From the IMG/VR virus record IMGVR_UViG_3300030099_006321, positions 1-47,751 of that record: a DNA stretch of 47,751 nucleotides; one strand, given 5' to 3'. The notes under the pieces were generated by a model. The model was given only the letters and a program-made list of their open reading frames with translations, did no database searches and was not told the DNA's origin. Each line of letters begins with the position of its first letter. Position 1 is the first letter of the stretch. Origin of the DNA: a virus. Made by a program: the position numbers and the translations under genes. Positions 33,417-43,353 of this stretch are shown here, one piece after another.

Positions 33417-36400
33417 ATGGTAACTGCAGCAGATTATGCGGCCTACAGCAGAGCAACAGGCACTCCATACCCTCAATCAGCGGAAGAACGGGCTGAATTA
33501 TTCCCGATGGTCCAGAATTTTCGCCAGAACCAGCTGAAGGCGGACCAAAATTCAGACTTTGACCCGGTTCAAGCCGTTGGTACGGGCTTATTGGGACTTG
33601 GTGTTCTCAGTGGTGCGGCTCTTCTGGGTCGACGCGGCCTGCAGGGGTTTAAAAACCGAACGAAACCGCAGGCAAGCGGTTCGCCTCCCACCTCGGAAGG
33701 GCCAAGCGGTCCAAGACCAGGGCCTCAAGGACCAAAACCAGGTCGAGGACCCAATGCTGGCAGTGCAGCAGCCAATGCTGGTAGTCAAGTCATTGATATT
33801 GATGCTGTTCGCGTTGACCGCTCTCAAGCTGCAGCAAGTAATGAATTCACAGACTCGATTGTTCAGAATCAAGTTAATAATCCCAGTACGGTCAATCCAA
33901 CCTCTCAGAGTTTTGTTATTAACAATGCAGAGAAAGGAGCAGAGGCAAAAGCCGCTTCTCTGCAAAGTAATCCACGTCCAACCTACGCATTAGGCGAAGC
34001 AGCCGTTGATGTTGCTGAATCAGCGTCTGGTTTCAATTTTGATGCCTTTACTGATTCCACACCAGCGAACCAGGTTGGTAATCAAGCATCGGTGCGTAAA
34101 GCGCAGCGTCTAGCTGACAACACAGTGTCATCCCTGGTCGATCTTCTTAAGAAGTCTGATCCAGTTGTGGAAATTCAAAGCGATTCAGCCATTGACATGG
34201 CCAGGGGTTTGACTCCGCGTCAACAACGGATGATGCAGGACTTTGCTTACACCGGCAGTGATGTCGGACCCAAGAAAGCCACGTTGCAAGACGCTCTGGC
34301 TGATGACATGTCCGGTGGTCTTTCTGAGCGGCAGCTGGCTGATCCGGTGTTGCAACGTTCATTGTCACAAGGCAGCTCTGGCACAAGTTCTGCTTTCATG
34401 CTCACAGGTGATGTCCGCGATCTGCCCACAGCTGATGGCCGCACCGTGCGTGAACTCTCCAAGTCAGAGCAGAAAGCATTACTCGGCGGGCGTCCACGCC
34501 GCAATATGTTCACTGACACCAACCTGGAAACAGCAGAACGAGCCAGGCGTTCACCTGGTGGTATGCGTCCTGATCCTGCAGGCTTTGTTGCTGAGATGAA
34601 GAATGAAGCGATTGATCGCATCAATGCAGCAGCATCACTCGGCGATACAGCTCAAGAAGAAGTTCTGCGCCAACAGCTGCTTGATCCAGCTGTTCCCAAA
34701 GACAAAGTCCAGACATTACTGGGCTCGACATTGCGTGAAGTCCGTGGGCGTGTTGGCACCAACATGCAGCAGGAAATCACTGAAGGTGCAAGAGCCAGCT
34801 TTGGCCGTGGCGACCTGGCCAACAACGACACCGAGATGCTGGCACGTAGAGTTCAAATCGGTGATGACATGTACATCGTCGATGACCGCAATCCTTTTGT
34901 TGCCCGCGCTGCCGGACAAAGTTTTGATCCCTATGGCGCAGAAGGTTTAGCCAGCGCAGAAGGTGTGGGCGGCATCGTCGATACCGAAACATTCAGGGAG
35001 CGAACCAATACCGGCACAACAGAAGTGCCAGGCATGGTGATGGAAGCCACTGGTGGGCCGATCTCCAGAGGCGGCAGAGTCAGTCTGAGTCGTGCTGTTC
35101 CTGAACAAGCTGCTGATACACAGTATGTGCGGATGGAACGCGCAGAAGATCAACAACTTCCAGTGCGTAGGGCCGATGGAGACTATGACCCAGCCCGTGG
35201 TATTTACGTCGATCCTGTTACTGGTGCAACCAGACTTGATCAACAAGCCTACAGGCAGTATGGCAAACTTTATTCTGATGATTTAAATACTCAAGGCTCA
35301 CGTCTGACTGGTGGTTTTGAAATGGACGCACCAGAAGCAAGTGAATATATTACAGAACAACCAGCTCAACGTAGGCGTCGGTTCGATGCGGACGTTGATG
35401 AACGCATTGAAACAATCGATGGTGTTCCTTATGTGATGTCCAGCAAAAATGTTGTTGAAGGCACAGAGCCTTTGCAAGGACGCATGGCTACACGCATGAA
35501 GAATCCTGATGGCAGCACCAGCTTGCAATTCTTAGAGGACAGACCGTTTGTTGATTTCCAATTGAGCCGCAGAAAAGTTCAAAAGATTGTCGATGATGCT
35601 CTCTACGATTACAGCAATAACCCTTCCATGAAGAAAAACTTCTTGGAACAATTCAGACCTGGTGAATTAGCAGAGGGTGTAGCTAGCGGCAAACTACTGA
35701 ATGAAATCGGCAGTGGTGCAACTCGCAATGACTTTGTGATTGGCAGACTGTACGATGAGCTGCTACAGCAAGGCGTAGAGATTCCTGTCCTTGAAACGCA
35801 AAAGAATAAATTTGGTAGTTATCACAGCACAGCTGCACATACATTCCTGAACGACTTGTTAGGAACAACGAAAGAAACAAGAAAGTATGGCGCAAAAGCT
35901 GCGCTTGATGCAGACGGCAACATTATTTATGACTATCAAAAACAAGGAACAGACATGGTGCTCACGCCAAGGACACAGGGTGAAGCACTTGAAATTCCCA
36001 GTGCAGTCAAGACCGGAGGTGTTGGTGGTATCGATCCAATGACGATTGGTGATGACTATGACGATATGCGGAATGTCGCCTTCATGACACCACGTATTAA
36101 CACAGCACCACAGGTTGTGCTGGATGCCAGGCTGGTGCAGGATAAAAAGGTTGTTGATCCAAGCACAGGTAAAGAACGTAATGTCAGATATGGTCGAGTT
36201 CTTAGTACATCCGATAGTGCAGCACCACGTGAAAGGTATACAGGAAATCAACTGCCACCAAGGCTGACAAATAAGTTTGCGGTAATTCCTGATCAAACAA
36301 TCGAACGCACCTATTCACCTATTTCAGAACGAGTCATTGAACAAACAAGAAGTAGACCATCTCAAATTCGATCTTTTGGTTCTTCTATTAACAGGCGAGA

Positions 36401-36749
36401 TGTTGGCACAGCTGGTGCTCAGATGGTGGATTACAGAGCAGCCATGGAGACTCCTCCCAGCGAAAGGCGTGTTGCTTACCTCAGCAATCTTGGTGGCAAT
36501 ATGACTGCTAATGCACAAGCGATTGCGAATACCAAGCGACCTTATAATGATCTAGCTAATGCAGCCTATGGTGCTCGCTTCGATCCTGTTCCAGACAACG
36601 AACCAGCCACGCGCAATCTCTCTTACTTGCAAGGTCAATTCGATGATCCGGTTGATCCAATCAGCTCAATGGGCGAGAATGATATTAATGTAATGATGTC
36701 CAGATCCCTGGCACAAGCTGACCGTCGTCGTGGCTCACGGAGAAACTAA
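33417..36749 (+). CDS. Large probable virion protein (1110 residues)
   Basis: Longest gene of the window and first of the rightward module. A hydrophobic segment lies near residue 50-65 (GTGLLGLGVLSGAALLG), then a Pro/Gly/Ser-rich linker (near 80-115), a long Ala/Asp/Arg-rich helical region, and beta-rich stretches with repeated DGxxxYD-type loops in the second half. No enzymatic motif recognised. Size and position suggest a structural, internal or ejection protein. Preceded by AATAAATAGAGGAATT, with AGAGG as ribosome site and TAAATA as possible late promoter box. Confidence 0.8.
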   Translation: MVTAADYAAYSRATGTPYPQSAEERAELFPMVQNFRQNQLKADQNSDFDPVQAVGTGLLGLGVLSGAALLGRRGLQGFKNRTKPQASGSPPTSEGPSGPRPGPQGPKPGRGPNAGSAAANAGSQVIDIDAVRVDRSQAAASNEFTDSIVQNQVNNPSTVNPTSQSFVINNAEKGAEAKAASLQSNPRPTYALGEAAVDVAESASGFNFDAFTDSTPANQVGNQASVRKAQRLADNTVSSLVDLLKKSDPVVEIQSDSAIDMARGLTPRQQRMMQDFAYTGSDVGPKKATLQDALADDMSGGLSERQLADPVLQRSLSQGSSGTSSAFMLTGDVRDLPTADGRTVRELSKSEQKALLGGRPRRNMFTDTNLETAERARRSPGGMRPDPAGFVAEMKNEAIDRINAAASLGDTAQEEVLRQQLLDPAVPKDKVQTLLGSTLREVRGRVGTNMQQEITEGARASFGRGDLANNDTEMLARRVQIGDDMYIVDDRNPFVARAAGQSFDPYGAEGLASAEGVGGIVDTETFRERTNTGTTEVPGMVMEATGGPISRGGRVSLSRAVPEQAADTQYVRMERAEDQQLPVRRADGDYDPARGIYVDPVTGATRLDQQAYRQYGKLYSDDLNTQGSRLTGGFEMDAPEASEYITEQPAQRRRRFDADVDERIETIDGVPYVMSSKNVVEGTEPLQGRMATRMKNPDGSTSLQFLEDRPFVDFQLSRRKVQKIVDDALYDYSNNPSMKKNFLEQFRPGELAEGVASGKLLNEIGSGATRNDFVIGRLYDELLQQGVEIPVLETQKNKFGSYHSTAAHTFLNDLLGTTKETRKYGAKAALDADGNIIYDYQKQGTDMVLTPRTQGEALEIPSAVKTGGVGGIDPMTIGDDYDDMRNVAFMTPRINTAPQVVLDARLVQDKKVVDPSTGKERNVRYGRVLSTSDSAAPRERYTGNQLPPRLTNKFAVIPDQTIERTYSPISERVIEQTRSRPSQIRSFGSSINRRDVGTAGAQMVDYRAAMETPPSERRVAYLSNLGGNMTANAQAIANTKRPYNDLANAAYGARFDPVPDNEPATRNLSYLQGQFDDPVDPISSMGENDINVMMSRSLAQADRRRGSRRN

Positions 36750-36751
36750 TC

Positions 36752-36973
36752 ATGACTGAAAAAAAGAAATTCATCAAGAAGGCAATTAAAAACCCTGGTG
36801 CCTTCACCGCTAAAGCAAAGAAGAAAGGAATTACACCTGCACAATTGCAAGCGAACGTTGAACGTAATCCCGATAAGTTTGACAAGAAAACACAGAAACA
36901 AGCAAACTTACGCAAAACACTTGTAAAATTAAACAAACGAAAGAAGAGTAATGCCAGCAAAAAAGAAAAGTGA
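36752..36973 (+). CDS. Small Lys-rich basic protein
   Basis: 73 residues, about one third Lys (MTEKKKFIKKAIKNPGAFTA). KNPGAFTAKAKKKGITPAQL resembles a common small phage protein. Could bind DNA in the head. Two bases after the stop of the 1110-residue gene, so co-translated; overlaps the next gene by 23 bases. Confidence 0.7.
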   Translation: MTEKKKFIKKAIKNPGAFTAKAKKKGITPAQLQANVERNPDKFDKKTQKQANLRKTLVKLNKRKKSNASKKEK

Positions 36974-37076
36974 TCCTTGTTGGAAAGGCTACAAGAAGCA
37001 AGGTATGAAGACTTCCAAGAAAACTGGTAAAAAAGTTCCTAATTGTGTTCCTGTTAAAAAGAAGAGTAAGAAGTAA
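36951..37076 (+). CDS. Small basic Cys protein
   Basis: 41 residues (MPAKKKSDPCWKGYKKQGMK), ends PNCVPVKKKSKK. The SDPCWKGYKxxGMK...VPNCVP pattern is one I know from small cyanophage proteins. Basic, two Cys. Stop overlaps the next ATG (TAATG). Confidence 0.65.
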   Translation: MPAKKKSDPCWKGYKKQGMKTSKKTGKKVPNCVPVKKKSKK

Positions 37077-37660
37077 TGCCTCTAGACCGTAAGCGTTTAT
37101 CTAACCCAGCTGATGCTGTTGATGAGGTACAGCTAGCTTTTTATGCAACAAATCCAGCCAATAAAATCAATCGCAATTTTGGTGAATCATTTGCTGGACC
37201 GATTGTTGATCCGCCTTTTAAAATTAACGCACACTTTGATGCTGGTAGTATTCGCAATCGCTTATTAGCTAGAAAGCAAACTCTTAATCCAAGGCTGAAC
37301 TTTATTGGTGCTGATCCACAATCGTATGAAGTCTTTACTGGTGGTAAAGGACGTTTTGATAATCAACGAGAAGAACTCTATGACTTTGAGATTGGCAGAC
37401 CCAATACTCCTATAAGATTTACGATGTATCCAGAATACAAAGAAATCTGGGCTGAGTTGTATTTCAACAGTCCAACCGTAGAAACTGCAATACGCAATCC
37501 AATGCCAAGAAGCACTAACCTCGATCCGATGAATCATATTATGAATAGAGAAGAGAATATAGCTGAGAACGAATACGAAGACAATAAGACGGTGGCTCAG
37601 TTAATGAATCCAAGAAGAGAGAAAGACAAGGAGGAAAAGGAGCAAGTTAAGACCGCTTAA
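37076..37660 (+). CDS. Probable virion protein
   Basis: 194 residues (MPLDRKRLSNPADAVDEVQL), mixed fold with acidic charged tail (NPRREKDKEEKEQVK). No motif recognised. Lies in the tight late operon, overlapping the preceding stop. Structural role inferred from position. Confidence 0.7.
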   Translation: MPLDRKRLSNPADAVDEVQLAFYATNPANKINRNFGESFAGPIVDPPFKINAHFDAGSIRNRLLARKQTLNPRLNFIGADPQSYEVFTGGKGRFDNQREELYDFEIGRPNTPIRFTMYPEYKEIWAELYFNSPTVETAIRNPMPRSTNLDPMNHIMNREENIAENEYEDNKTVAQLMNPRREKDKEEKEQVKTA

Positions 37661-37684
37661 AATACAGTGAATTAGTGTAATGAT

Positions 37685-38338
37685 ATGCCTGCACCTGCTG
37701 CTTTAGGAATACTTGCTGGTTTAGGAAAGCTGGGAACTAAAATTCTTGGCACTAAAGGCGCGGCTGCTGTAGCAGCAAAGTTTGGCGGCAAAGCTGGTTT
37801 TGCTCAGTTACTTAAAGAAGCTGCTGTCAGTGGTGGTATTAACTTTGCTGCTGGTACAGCAATGGACATTGGCTCAGGTCAAGGCCTGAATAATCTGGGT
37901 ATGAACTTAGGTTATGCCGTTACTGATGCGGTGGTTTCTGGTGGCGCTCAAGGATTACGCCGGGGCCTGGGCAAAGGCAAGTTGAAATTTGACGACAAAG
38001 GCAATCCCATCAGACGCAAAGGCGAAGGTGCGATCAACCTTGCAGCATCTCTTGGTGTCACACCAACAGTGTTCAGGGCTTTAGGAGGAACGGATAGGAT
38101 GATTCCTAATCCAACAAATTCAACGACTTCAATTGATGCTCAACAAGTGCAACGTGCACTGGTAAACTTAGATCCTAATTTATTAGCTGGTGCATATCTT
38201 CCTTATACTAATTTCCAAGATTTAGGATTACCTTCTAGACAGTCACAGGCAAAACAATTGATGAACGATGTCATGTCTGTGCCATTACAGAATGATCCGA
38301 ATATGGCTAAAAATGCTGCTGCAATGTTAGGACTCTAA
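37685..38338 (+). CDS. Ala/Gly-rich probable virion protein
   Basis: 217 residues (MPAPAALGILAGLGKLGTKI). Long Ala/Gly-rich hydrophobic stretches between residues 1 and 100 could insert in membranes, as in ejection proteins. No family recognised. Three-base gap to the next gene. Confidence 0.7.
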   Translation: MPAPAALGILAGLGKLGTKILGTKGAAAVAAKFGGKAGFAQLLKEAAVSGGINFAAGTAMDIGSGQGLNNLGMNLGYAVTDAVVSGGAQGLRRGLGKGKLKFDDKGNPIRRKGEGAINLAASLGVTPTVFRALGGTDRMIPNPTNSTTSIDAQQVQRALVNLDPNLLAGAYLPYTNFQDLGLPSRQSQAKQLMNDVMSVPLQNDPNMAKNAAAMLGL

Positions 38339-38340
38339 TC

Positions 38341-39492
38341 ATGCTTGGATATCAGACTTTAAGAAAAGCCTTAGAAGGAACTCCTGAACTTGCGGGTGCA
38401 AGAAAAGCACGTGATGTCATGAGGGAACTCAGTGATTACGGGCAAAGTGTCATCCCTGGTGTCAGTAATAACAGCCGTAAATTTTATGATGAGCTGAATA
38501 AAAAAGGAGTCAATCTAAAAACGCCGCGAGAATTAGCCGGTGCTGTGGGCACACGTCTATTTGTTGATGTGGGTAGTGATGGCACACGTAATGTTTACTG
38601 GCGTTACAACCATCCGATGCAGATTATTACCCGTGCCTATGAGGGAATAACGCCTGGACTAGAAGCTTACAACAATGATCCGGTGCGTAAGAATGCAATT
38701 AATTTGGCAGCAATTGGTCTCCCAGTTGGTGCAACCCTTGGTACATTTGATTTAACTAATATTGGTGAGTTAGGTAGGCCTAAAGGGTTTGCACAGGAAT
38801 ATGCTGAACCAGGCAGTGATGATCGCAGGCAAACCACACAAGTTCTTCCAGAATTAGCAAATCGATTTGCTTTAGGCCGTCAAGGTAGACCGCTTAAATT
38901 TGAAACTGCAAAACAGGATATTCCTGATTTAACTAAACAACGTTATGCGAATTATCAAAACTTCCTCTACAACGACAAAGGCCCCTTGGGTCTCGGTATC
39001 ATTAAAGGCACTACAGAAAACCTCCAAGGAGAACCCGAAATTCGTTTGGCTGGATTTCCCATTGGACTCCAATCATTAGGCGCAGCTATTGGTGGTACGG
39101 CAGGTGTGAGGCTTGCCACAGAACCTAATTTGCAACAGGGCAAAGTAACAAAGCTTTCGCGTGGTTCAAAAGTGGTTCGTCCAGGGCAGCGAGTTCCTGC
39201 CAGCAGGGTTGCAGCGATTGGAGCTGGTAGTGCATTAGCTGGTGCTGTTGTAGGTAAATTATTGAACCGTGCGATTGCAACTGCCGGTAACCCAGAATTA
39301 CCAAGCACCTATGAATATGACGTTGCCACACGTAATCCAAGTCAACCGATCTATGTCAGTGACTTACCAGACAAGGCAGTTGCAATGGCAAACGAGGGTA
39401 AAACACTGATCGATGAAGATGGTAAAAAATACGATGAAGTTGTTCCTCCTAATGAGGAGTTTCCGAAGGGCCTTTATTCTGCAGGATATTAG
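38341..39492 (+). CDS. Probable virion protein with hydrophobic helices
   Basis: 383 residues (MLGYQTLRKALEGTPELAGA). Two Ala/Gly-rich hydrophobic helices lie near residues 100-120 (GLPVGATLGTFDL) and 290-315 (IGAGSALAGAVVGKLLNRA). No enzyme motif. Candidate internal or ejection protein with its neighbours. Confidence 0.7.
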   Translation: MLGYQTLRKALEGTPELAGARKARDVMRELSDYGQSVIPGVSNNSRKFYDELNKKGVNLKTPRELAGAVGTRLFVDVGSDGTRNVYWRYNHPMQIITRAYEGITPGLEAYNNDPVRKNAINLAAIGLPVGATLGTFDLTNIGELGRPKGFAQEYAEPGSDDRRQTTQVLPELANRFALGRQGRPLKFETAKQDIPDLTKQRYANYQNFLYNDKGPLGLGIIKGTTENLQGEPEIRLAGFPIGLQSLGAAIGGTAGVRLATEPNLQQGKVTKLSRGSKVVRPGQRVPASRVAAIGAGSALAGAVVGKLLNRAIATAGNPELPSTYEYDVATRNPSQPIYVSDLPDKAVAMANEGKTLIDEDGKKYDEVVPPNEEFPKGLYSAGY

Positions 39493-39532
39493 CTGCGATA
39501 GAATTTAGATATTATTATTAGGTTGAACTTAT

Positions 39533-40348
39533 ATGGTTTATTACAACCCACTAAGTCCTGAAGCAGTAGCAAACCAAAACGTTCTTAACCGCGACTACTC
39601 ACAAGACTTAAAGAATGCAACAAAGTTTTTACAGGAACAAAGGTTAGCTGCTGAAGGTGCTGTAAGAAATAATGCGTTGTTTCCCCGTGGAGCAATGCTT
39701 TCTGGTGCGTTGCTTCAAGGCCTGGGCGGTGTTCAGCGTATGGGGGAAGGTGAAGTTGGCGAAGGACTTGGCCAAGTTATCGGTGGTGGCACAGGAGCTG
39801 TCGCTGCAGGTGCTATTGCCAACAGAGCTTTGAGGAACGCAAATCCCCTTGTTGGACTTGCAGCCACAACAGCTGCTTCTATCTTTGGTGGTAATGTTGC
39901 AGGCAACCTCAGTGCTGCTGTTGGTGGTTTTGCAGAAGATAAAGTCGGCGCAGTAACAGGACGTGGCGATAGTCGTGGAGCACAACGCAAGCGCATTCTC
40001 CAAGATGCAGAAACGGCTGCACAAGCAAACGGCATCATGGCTAGTGCCAACCTTGCTACTCAAGTTGCAGCAATGACTGACTTGAATAAAAACTATCAGG
40101 ATGCAGAGTATTTACAAACAAAGAGAATGCTTCCTCTTATAAATCAACTACAGAATCAAGCACTGGTTCGTCAGCAGCAACTGAATGCATCGAATGCACA
40201 GAACTATATGAACATGGGCGTTGTCGCTACAGCAGGCAGACTTGCTGAAGGCGCACAAGCACAAATGGGTGAAACTCTACGAACTGCAATTACGAGTAAT
40301 CCATATGCTGACAGCGTTCTTAAAGCTCCGCAAATTAGCTTTGGTTGA
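39533..40348 (+). CDS. Ala/Gly-rich probable virion protein
   Basis: 271 residues (MVYYNPLSPEAVANQNVLNR). Central Gly/Ala-rich hydrophobic part (GTGAVAAGAIANRALRNA, TAASIFGGNVAGNLSAAVGG) flanked by helical Gln-rich ends. Typical of phage internal or tail-associated proteins. Starts after a TATTATTATTAGG stretch that may be a promoter. Confidence 0.7.
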   Translation: MVYYNPLSPEAVANQNVLNRDYSQDLKNATKFLQEQRLAAEGAVRNNALFPRGAMLSGALLQGLGGVQRMGEGEVGEGLGQVIGGGTGAVAAGAIANRALRNANPLVGLAATTAASIFGGNVAGNLSAAVGGFAEDKVGAVTGRGDSRGAQRKRILQDAETAAQANGIMASANLATQVAAMTDLNKNYQDAEYLQTKRMLPLINQLQNQALVRQQQLNASNAQNYMNMGVVATAGRLAEGAQAQMGETLRTAITSNPYADSVLKAPQISFG

Positions 40349-40350
40349 TC

Positions 40351-40938
40351 ATGGCAACTAAATTACAAGTTACTCCTTTTAGAAGTATGTACCCGCGTGA
40401 GTTTGCACCTTACGCAGACTTGCCATTTTATACTGGCTTTCCAGGTGCTATTCCTCAAAGTTATTACACACCCCCAGCGGGAAATCGCTATGGCTTTGGT
40501 GGAGCAGAATCTGCAGTAACTGAGACGAACGCACCAACTACGGAGGATGGTGAGCCATCTCTACCAGAGGAGACAAGAGACGATCCTAACGATTTTAATA
40601 ATCCGCTCAGCTTTTTAAAGCCGATGTCTGCGGATGATCGAATCAAAGTCATCACAGCACAATCAAAACTTGATGAGGATCGTACCGGCAGAGAGTTAAG
40701 TGCAATCAAAGACTATCAACTTGAAGTAGCGGAGAATATGTTTAAGTTTGGAGCGAAGTCTACGCTTCTTGCTTCTCTCCTTAAAGATGTACCAAAAGCT
40801 TTTTCTGGTCCTTCTCAAGCCTATAACGATGTCATGCAGAATATCTTGTTAACTCAACAAGCTGCACAACCATTGTTGTATGCCGGTAATCGAGGAAACA
40901 TTTTAGGTAACTTCTCGAATAGCTTTAGAACAGGCTAA
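40351..40938 (+). CDS. Probable virion protein
   Basis: 195 residues (MATKLQVTPFRSMYPREFAP) from the ATG three bases after the upstream stop; a TTG two codons earlier is possible. Pro- and acidic-rich middle (ETNAPTTEDGEPSLPEETRD), helical C-terminal half. No motif recognised. Confidence 0.7.
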   Translation: MATKLQVTPFRSMYPREFAPYADLPFYTGFPGAIPQSYYTPPAGNRYGFGGAESAVTETNAPTTEDGEPSLPEETRDDPNDFNNPLSFLKPMSADDRIKVITAQSKLDEDRTGRELSAIKDYQLEVAENMFKFGAKSTLLASLLKDVPKAFSGPSQAYNDVMQNILLTQQAAQPLLYAGNRGNILGNFSNSFRTG

Positions 40939-40966
40939 GTAAATGTAAAGTAGAAATAGGTTTATC

Positions 40967-41452
40967 ATGAGTACATTTGGCGGCATAAACACTAGTTTCA
41001 ACATACCCTCTTCATTTCCCAATGTAGGTTTCGAGCAGGGAATGCAACTAGGCAGCCAAGCAAACATACCAGGGACAGGTTCTGATATGATTTTTCCAGC
41101 ATTGGCAGGTGCAGGCGCTGCAGGTTTATTTAAAGCAGCTTTACCTATTGCAGGGATCAATGCAGTAGGTGGAATCCTCCAACAGGGTCAGCGTAGCCGT
41201 GGTATTCAAGATGCATTTGGGATTCAACAACGTGCTCAACAAGATAACTTAGTAGCAGGAGTCGGAGCTGATTTCTTAAGAAACCAAAACCTATTTGAAT
41301 TAAATAAAAAAGCAGAGATGGCCCGTCTTAATCTCCAGCGTAGTGGGCTTTATGAAGACTCAGCTAGGCGACAGTTTGGACGAACAGCTGCACTCCAAGG
41401 GATGGATCCGGCTCGTTCTGCTGTTCTTGCTGGTCTTTACGGAGGGTTCTAA
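40967..41452 (+). CDS. Probable virion protein
   Basis: 161 residues (MSTFGGINTSFNIPSSFPNV). Hydrophobic Ala/Gly stretch around residues 42-65 (IFPALAGAGAAGLFKAALPI), then Gln/Arg-rich helices. Stop overlaps the next ATG (TAATG). Confidence 0.7.
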   Translation: MSTFGGINTSFNIPSSFPNVGFEQGMQLGSQANIPGTGSDMIFPALAGAGAAGLFKAALPIAGINAVGGILQQGQRSRGIQDAFGIQQRAQQDNLVAGVGADFLRNQNLFELNKKAEMARLNLQRSGLYEDSARRQFGRTAALQGMDPARSAVLAGLYGGF

Positions 41453-42117
41453 TGATTTTCGGTCTTTTTGGTAGCAAAACACCACAGTATCAAACAACAG
41501 ATGCATTTGATGACCTCCTAGACATTGGTGTTGGTGGTGGCAATAATTATTTTCAAGGACAAGAGCTAAGAGATTACTCTGTCGATTTATTAGATCAAGT
41601 CAATGCAGGGACTTTAGATCCCTTTTATGCTCGCGAATTATTAGATTCCAGAATTGAACCTGGCAGTGATTTTGTTAATAAGGGCAAATATAAAAGGTTA
41701 GCTAATTACCAAGTACCGGATGACGCTCAAAATGCTATCTTTGATAGTGTCGCTAATACCTATCTAGGTGGTAGTGATGGCTTAGCAACAGAAGAATTGC
41801 GTAATCGCTTGTTTGAACAAGCACGGGCAATGGGTGCTACTGGTTCAAGGAGACAACTCAATGAATATCTTACTTCTGAAGCATTAAAACAACCCGGAGC
41901 AGACCTGTATACGCCTGGAATGAGTGCTATCGAGCAAGAGTATGCTGCTAAATATGGACCGCTTGCGCGTGATGCACAAGGTAAAAGAACAGGTGGTTAT
42001 ATGGTCTTTGGTGACAATGAAGAAAAGTATGCACAGAATGATGCGTTGATGGCCAGCATTCAACAAGGTTTGAGGAATTATACTAGTAAGATGGGCGCTT
42101 ATGGGAGTTTAGGTTAA
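41452..42117 (+). CDS. Probable virion protein
   Basis: 221 residues (MIFGLFGSKTPQYQTTDAFD), soluble, acidic, mostly helical. Overlaps the previous stop by one base and is followed after three bases by the next gene. No family recognised. Confidence 0.7.
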   Translation: MIFGLFGSKTPQYQTTDAFDDLLDIGVGGGNNYFQGQELRDYSVDLLDQVNAGTLDPFYARELLDSRIEPGSDFVNKGKYKRLANYQVPDDAQNAIFDSVANTYLGGSDGLATEELRNRLFEQARAMGATGSRRQLNEYLTSEALKQPGADLYTPGMSAIEQEYAAKYGPLARDAQGKRTGGYMVFGDNEEKYAQNDALMASIQQGLRNYTSKMGAYGSLG

Positions 42118-42120
42118 ACA

Positions 42121-42792
42121 ATGTCAGCATCAAGTACTTACGACTTTTATAAAGATAGTGATGATCCACTATTTGGCGGAGCGTCCAAAGAAGCAATTCA
42201 AAAATATTATGACGACATTTCTGGGTTATCCCAAGATGAAATTGAACAGAAAAACATATCTTTAATCGATAGTGGCGGAGTTGGTGCGTCCTATGGAAGC
42301 GGTGGCAGCTCAGGAGGCGGCTTCATTGGACAAACCCCTGCGTCGTTTGATAGAGATACAGCATTACAACTACAGTCCTTAGTTGGCCAACAGAGTCTTG
42401 CTGTAGAAAAACTCAGACAGGAAGGTGCATTGGCATTAGGCCAGGTTGCAGGTGCTGCTTCTATGTTTGGATCGAGCCAAGATACATTACAACAAAAGAT
42501 TGCCTCAGAGGCTGCAGAACGAGCTAGTAATTACGCCTCGTACATGTCGAGTACTGCACAAACAAACGTTGCTGAAATTAATGCAGCTAGTCAGGCGGCA
42601 TTACAATCACTGGATAACGAAGGCAAAGCAGCTGTTGCACAAATTATGGGCTCTTGGAATACACAAAACAGTGCTGTACAAGGTGCTTACCAAAATGAAA
42701 ACACCAGAATCGCCGGTCAATATCAGAAAGATGTCGCGAAAATGAATCAGAACGCTAGCCTATTTGGAAGTCTCTTCTCTGGTTTCTGGTAA
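42121..42792 (+). CDS. Helical probable virion protein
   Basis: 223 residues (MSASSTYDFYKDSDDPLFGG). Gly/Ser linker near residue 60, then long Ala/Gln/Ser helices (ASEAAERASNYASYMSSTAQ). Resembles tail or ejection proteins in composition only. Ends a run of eight tightly packed late genes. Confidence 0.7.
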   Translation: MSASSTYDFYKDSDDPLFGGASKEAIQKYYDDISGLSQDEIEQKNISLIDSGGVGASYGSGGSSGGGFIGQTPASFDRDTALQLQSLVGQQSLAVEKLRQEGALALGQVAGAASMFGSSQDTLQQKIASEAAERASNYASYMSSTAQTNVAEINAASQAALQSLDNEGKAAVAQIMGSWNTQNSAVQGAYQNENTRIAGQYQKDVAKMNQNASLFGSLFSGFW

Positions 42793-42845
42793 ATCTAGAT
42801 GTTTTCTAAGTAGTATAATTAACGTAGTTATTCTTTAACCTATAA

Positions 42846-43031
42846 ATGGCCAATCAAACTGCTGGAGATAGCACTTCTAACAGGAATGACGCTCAGGTAA
42901 ATATTACTACCTTTGCTGATTTACTTGCGCGGTTGGAAGGATCTAAAAAGCGTCAGCAACGTCAGAAGTCTGTTGAAGGACGCCGCGACATCTACGCTCA
43001 GGGTCTTGCTTCCATGATGAGCAACTTCTAA
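42846..43031 (+). CDS. Small basic helical protein
   Basis: 61 residues (MANQTAGDSTSNRNDAQVNI), basic second half (GSKKRQQRQKSVEGRRD). Preceded by TAGTATAATTAACG, a TATAAT-like box about 25 bases before the ATG. No family recognised. The 95 bases after it hold no gene that I can see. Confidence 0.65.
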   Translation: MANQTAGDSTSNRNDAQVNITTFADLLARLEGSKKRQQRQKSVEGRRDIYAQGLASMMSNF

Positions 43032-43125
43032 GACACGGAAGTTTTCTCAACCATGGTCTGCGAAACAGGCCTTTGCAGCTAGCAAGGGCTAACCTTTTAA
43101 TACTTAGTCTGCAAGCATAAGCATT

Positions 43126-43353
43126 ATGGATGAATTCAAAGAAAAAGAAGATGTTGATAGTACTTATGAAAATGACGATTACTTTGATCTAGATAAGTAT
43201 AAAAAGGCTGCTCAGGTAGCTTACGACTTCTCCATCGGCAAGATGAGGGAAGCTGGTGATCAACAACGTACCACTAATGCCCAAGCACAGCAGTTCAGTG
43301 AAAAAGACGAAGCCAGAGACCGTAGGCAAGCCGACGCAGCGTATCGATTCTGA
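43126..43353 (+). CDS. Small acidic protein
   Basis: 75 residues (MDEFKEKEDVDSTYENDDYF), acidic first half and charged Gln/Arg tail. Overlaps the next gene by 77 bases in another frame (or 98 if that starts at the GTG). No family recognised. Confidence 0.6.
   Translation: MDEFKEKEDVDSTYENDDYFDLDKYKKAAQVAYDFSIGKMREAGDQQRTTNAQAQQFSEKDEARDRRQADAAYRF

Noticed and set aside
34147-36518. Several frames of 64-145 residues antisense to the 1110-residue gene
   Set aside because: Typical antisense open frames of a long gene; Cys/Ile/Thr-rich, no starts with ribosome sites.
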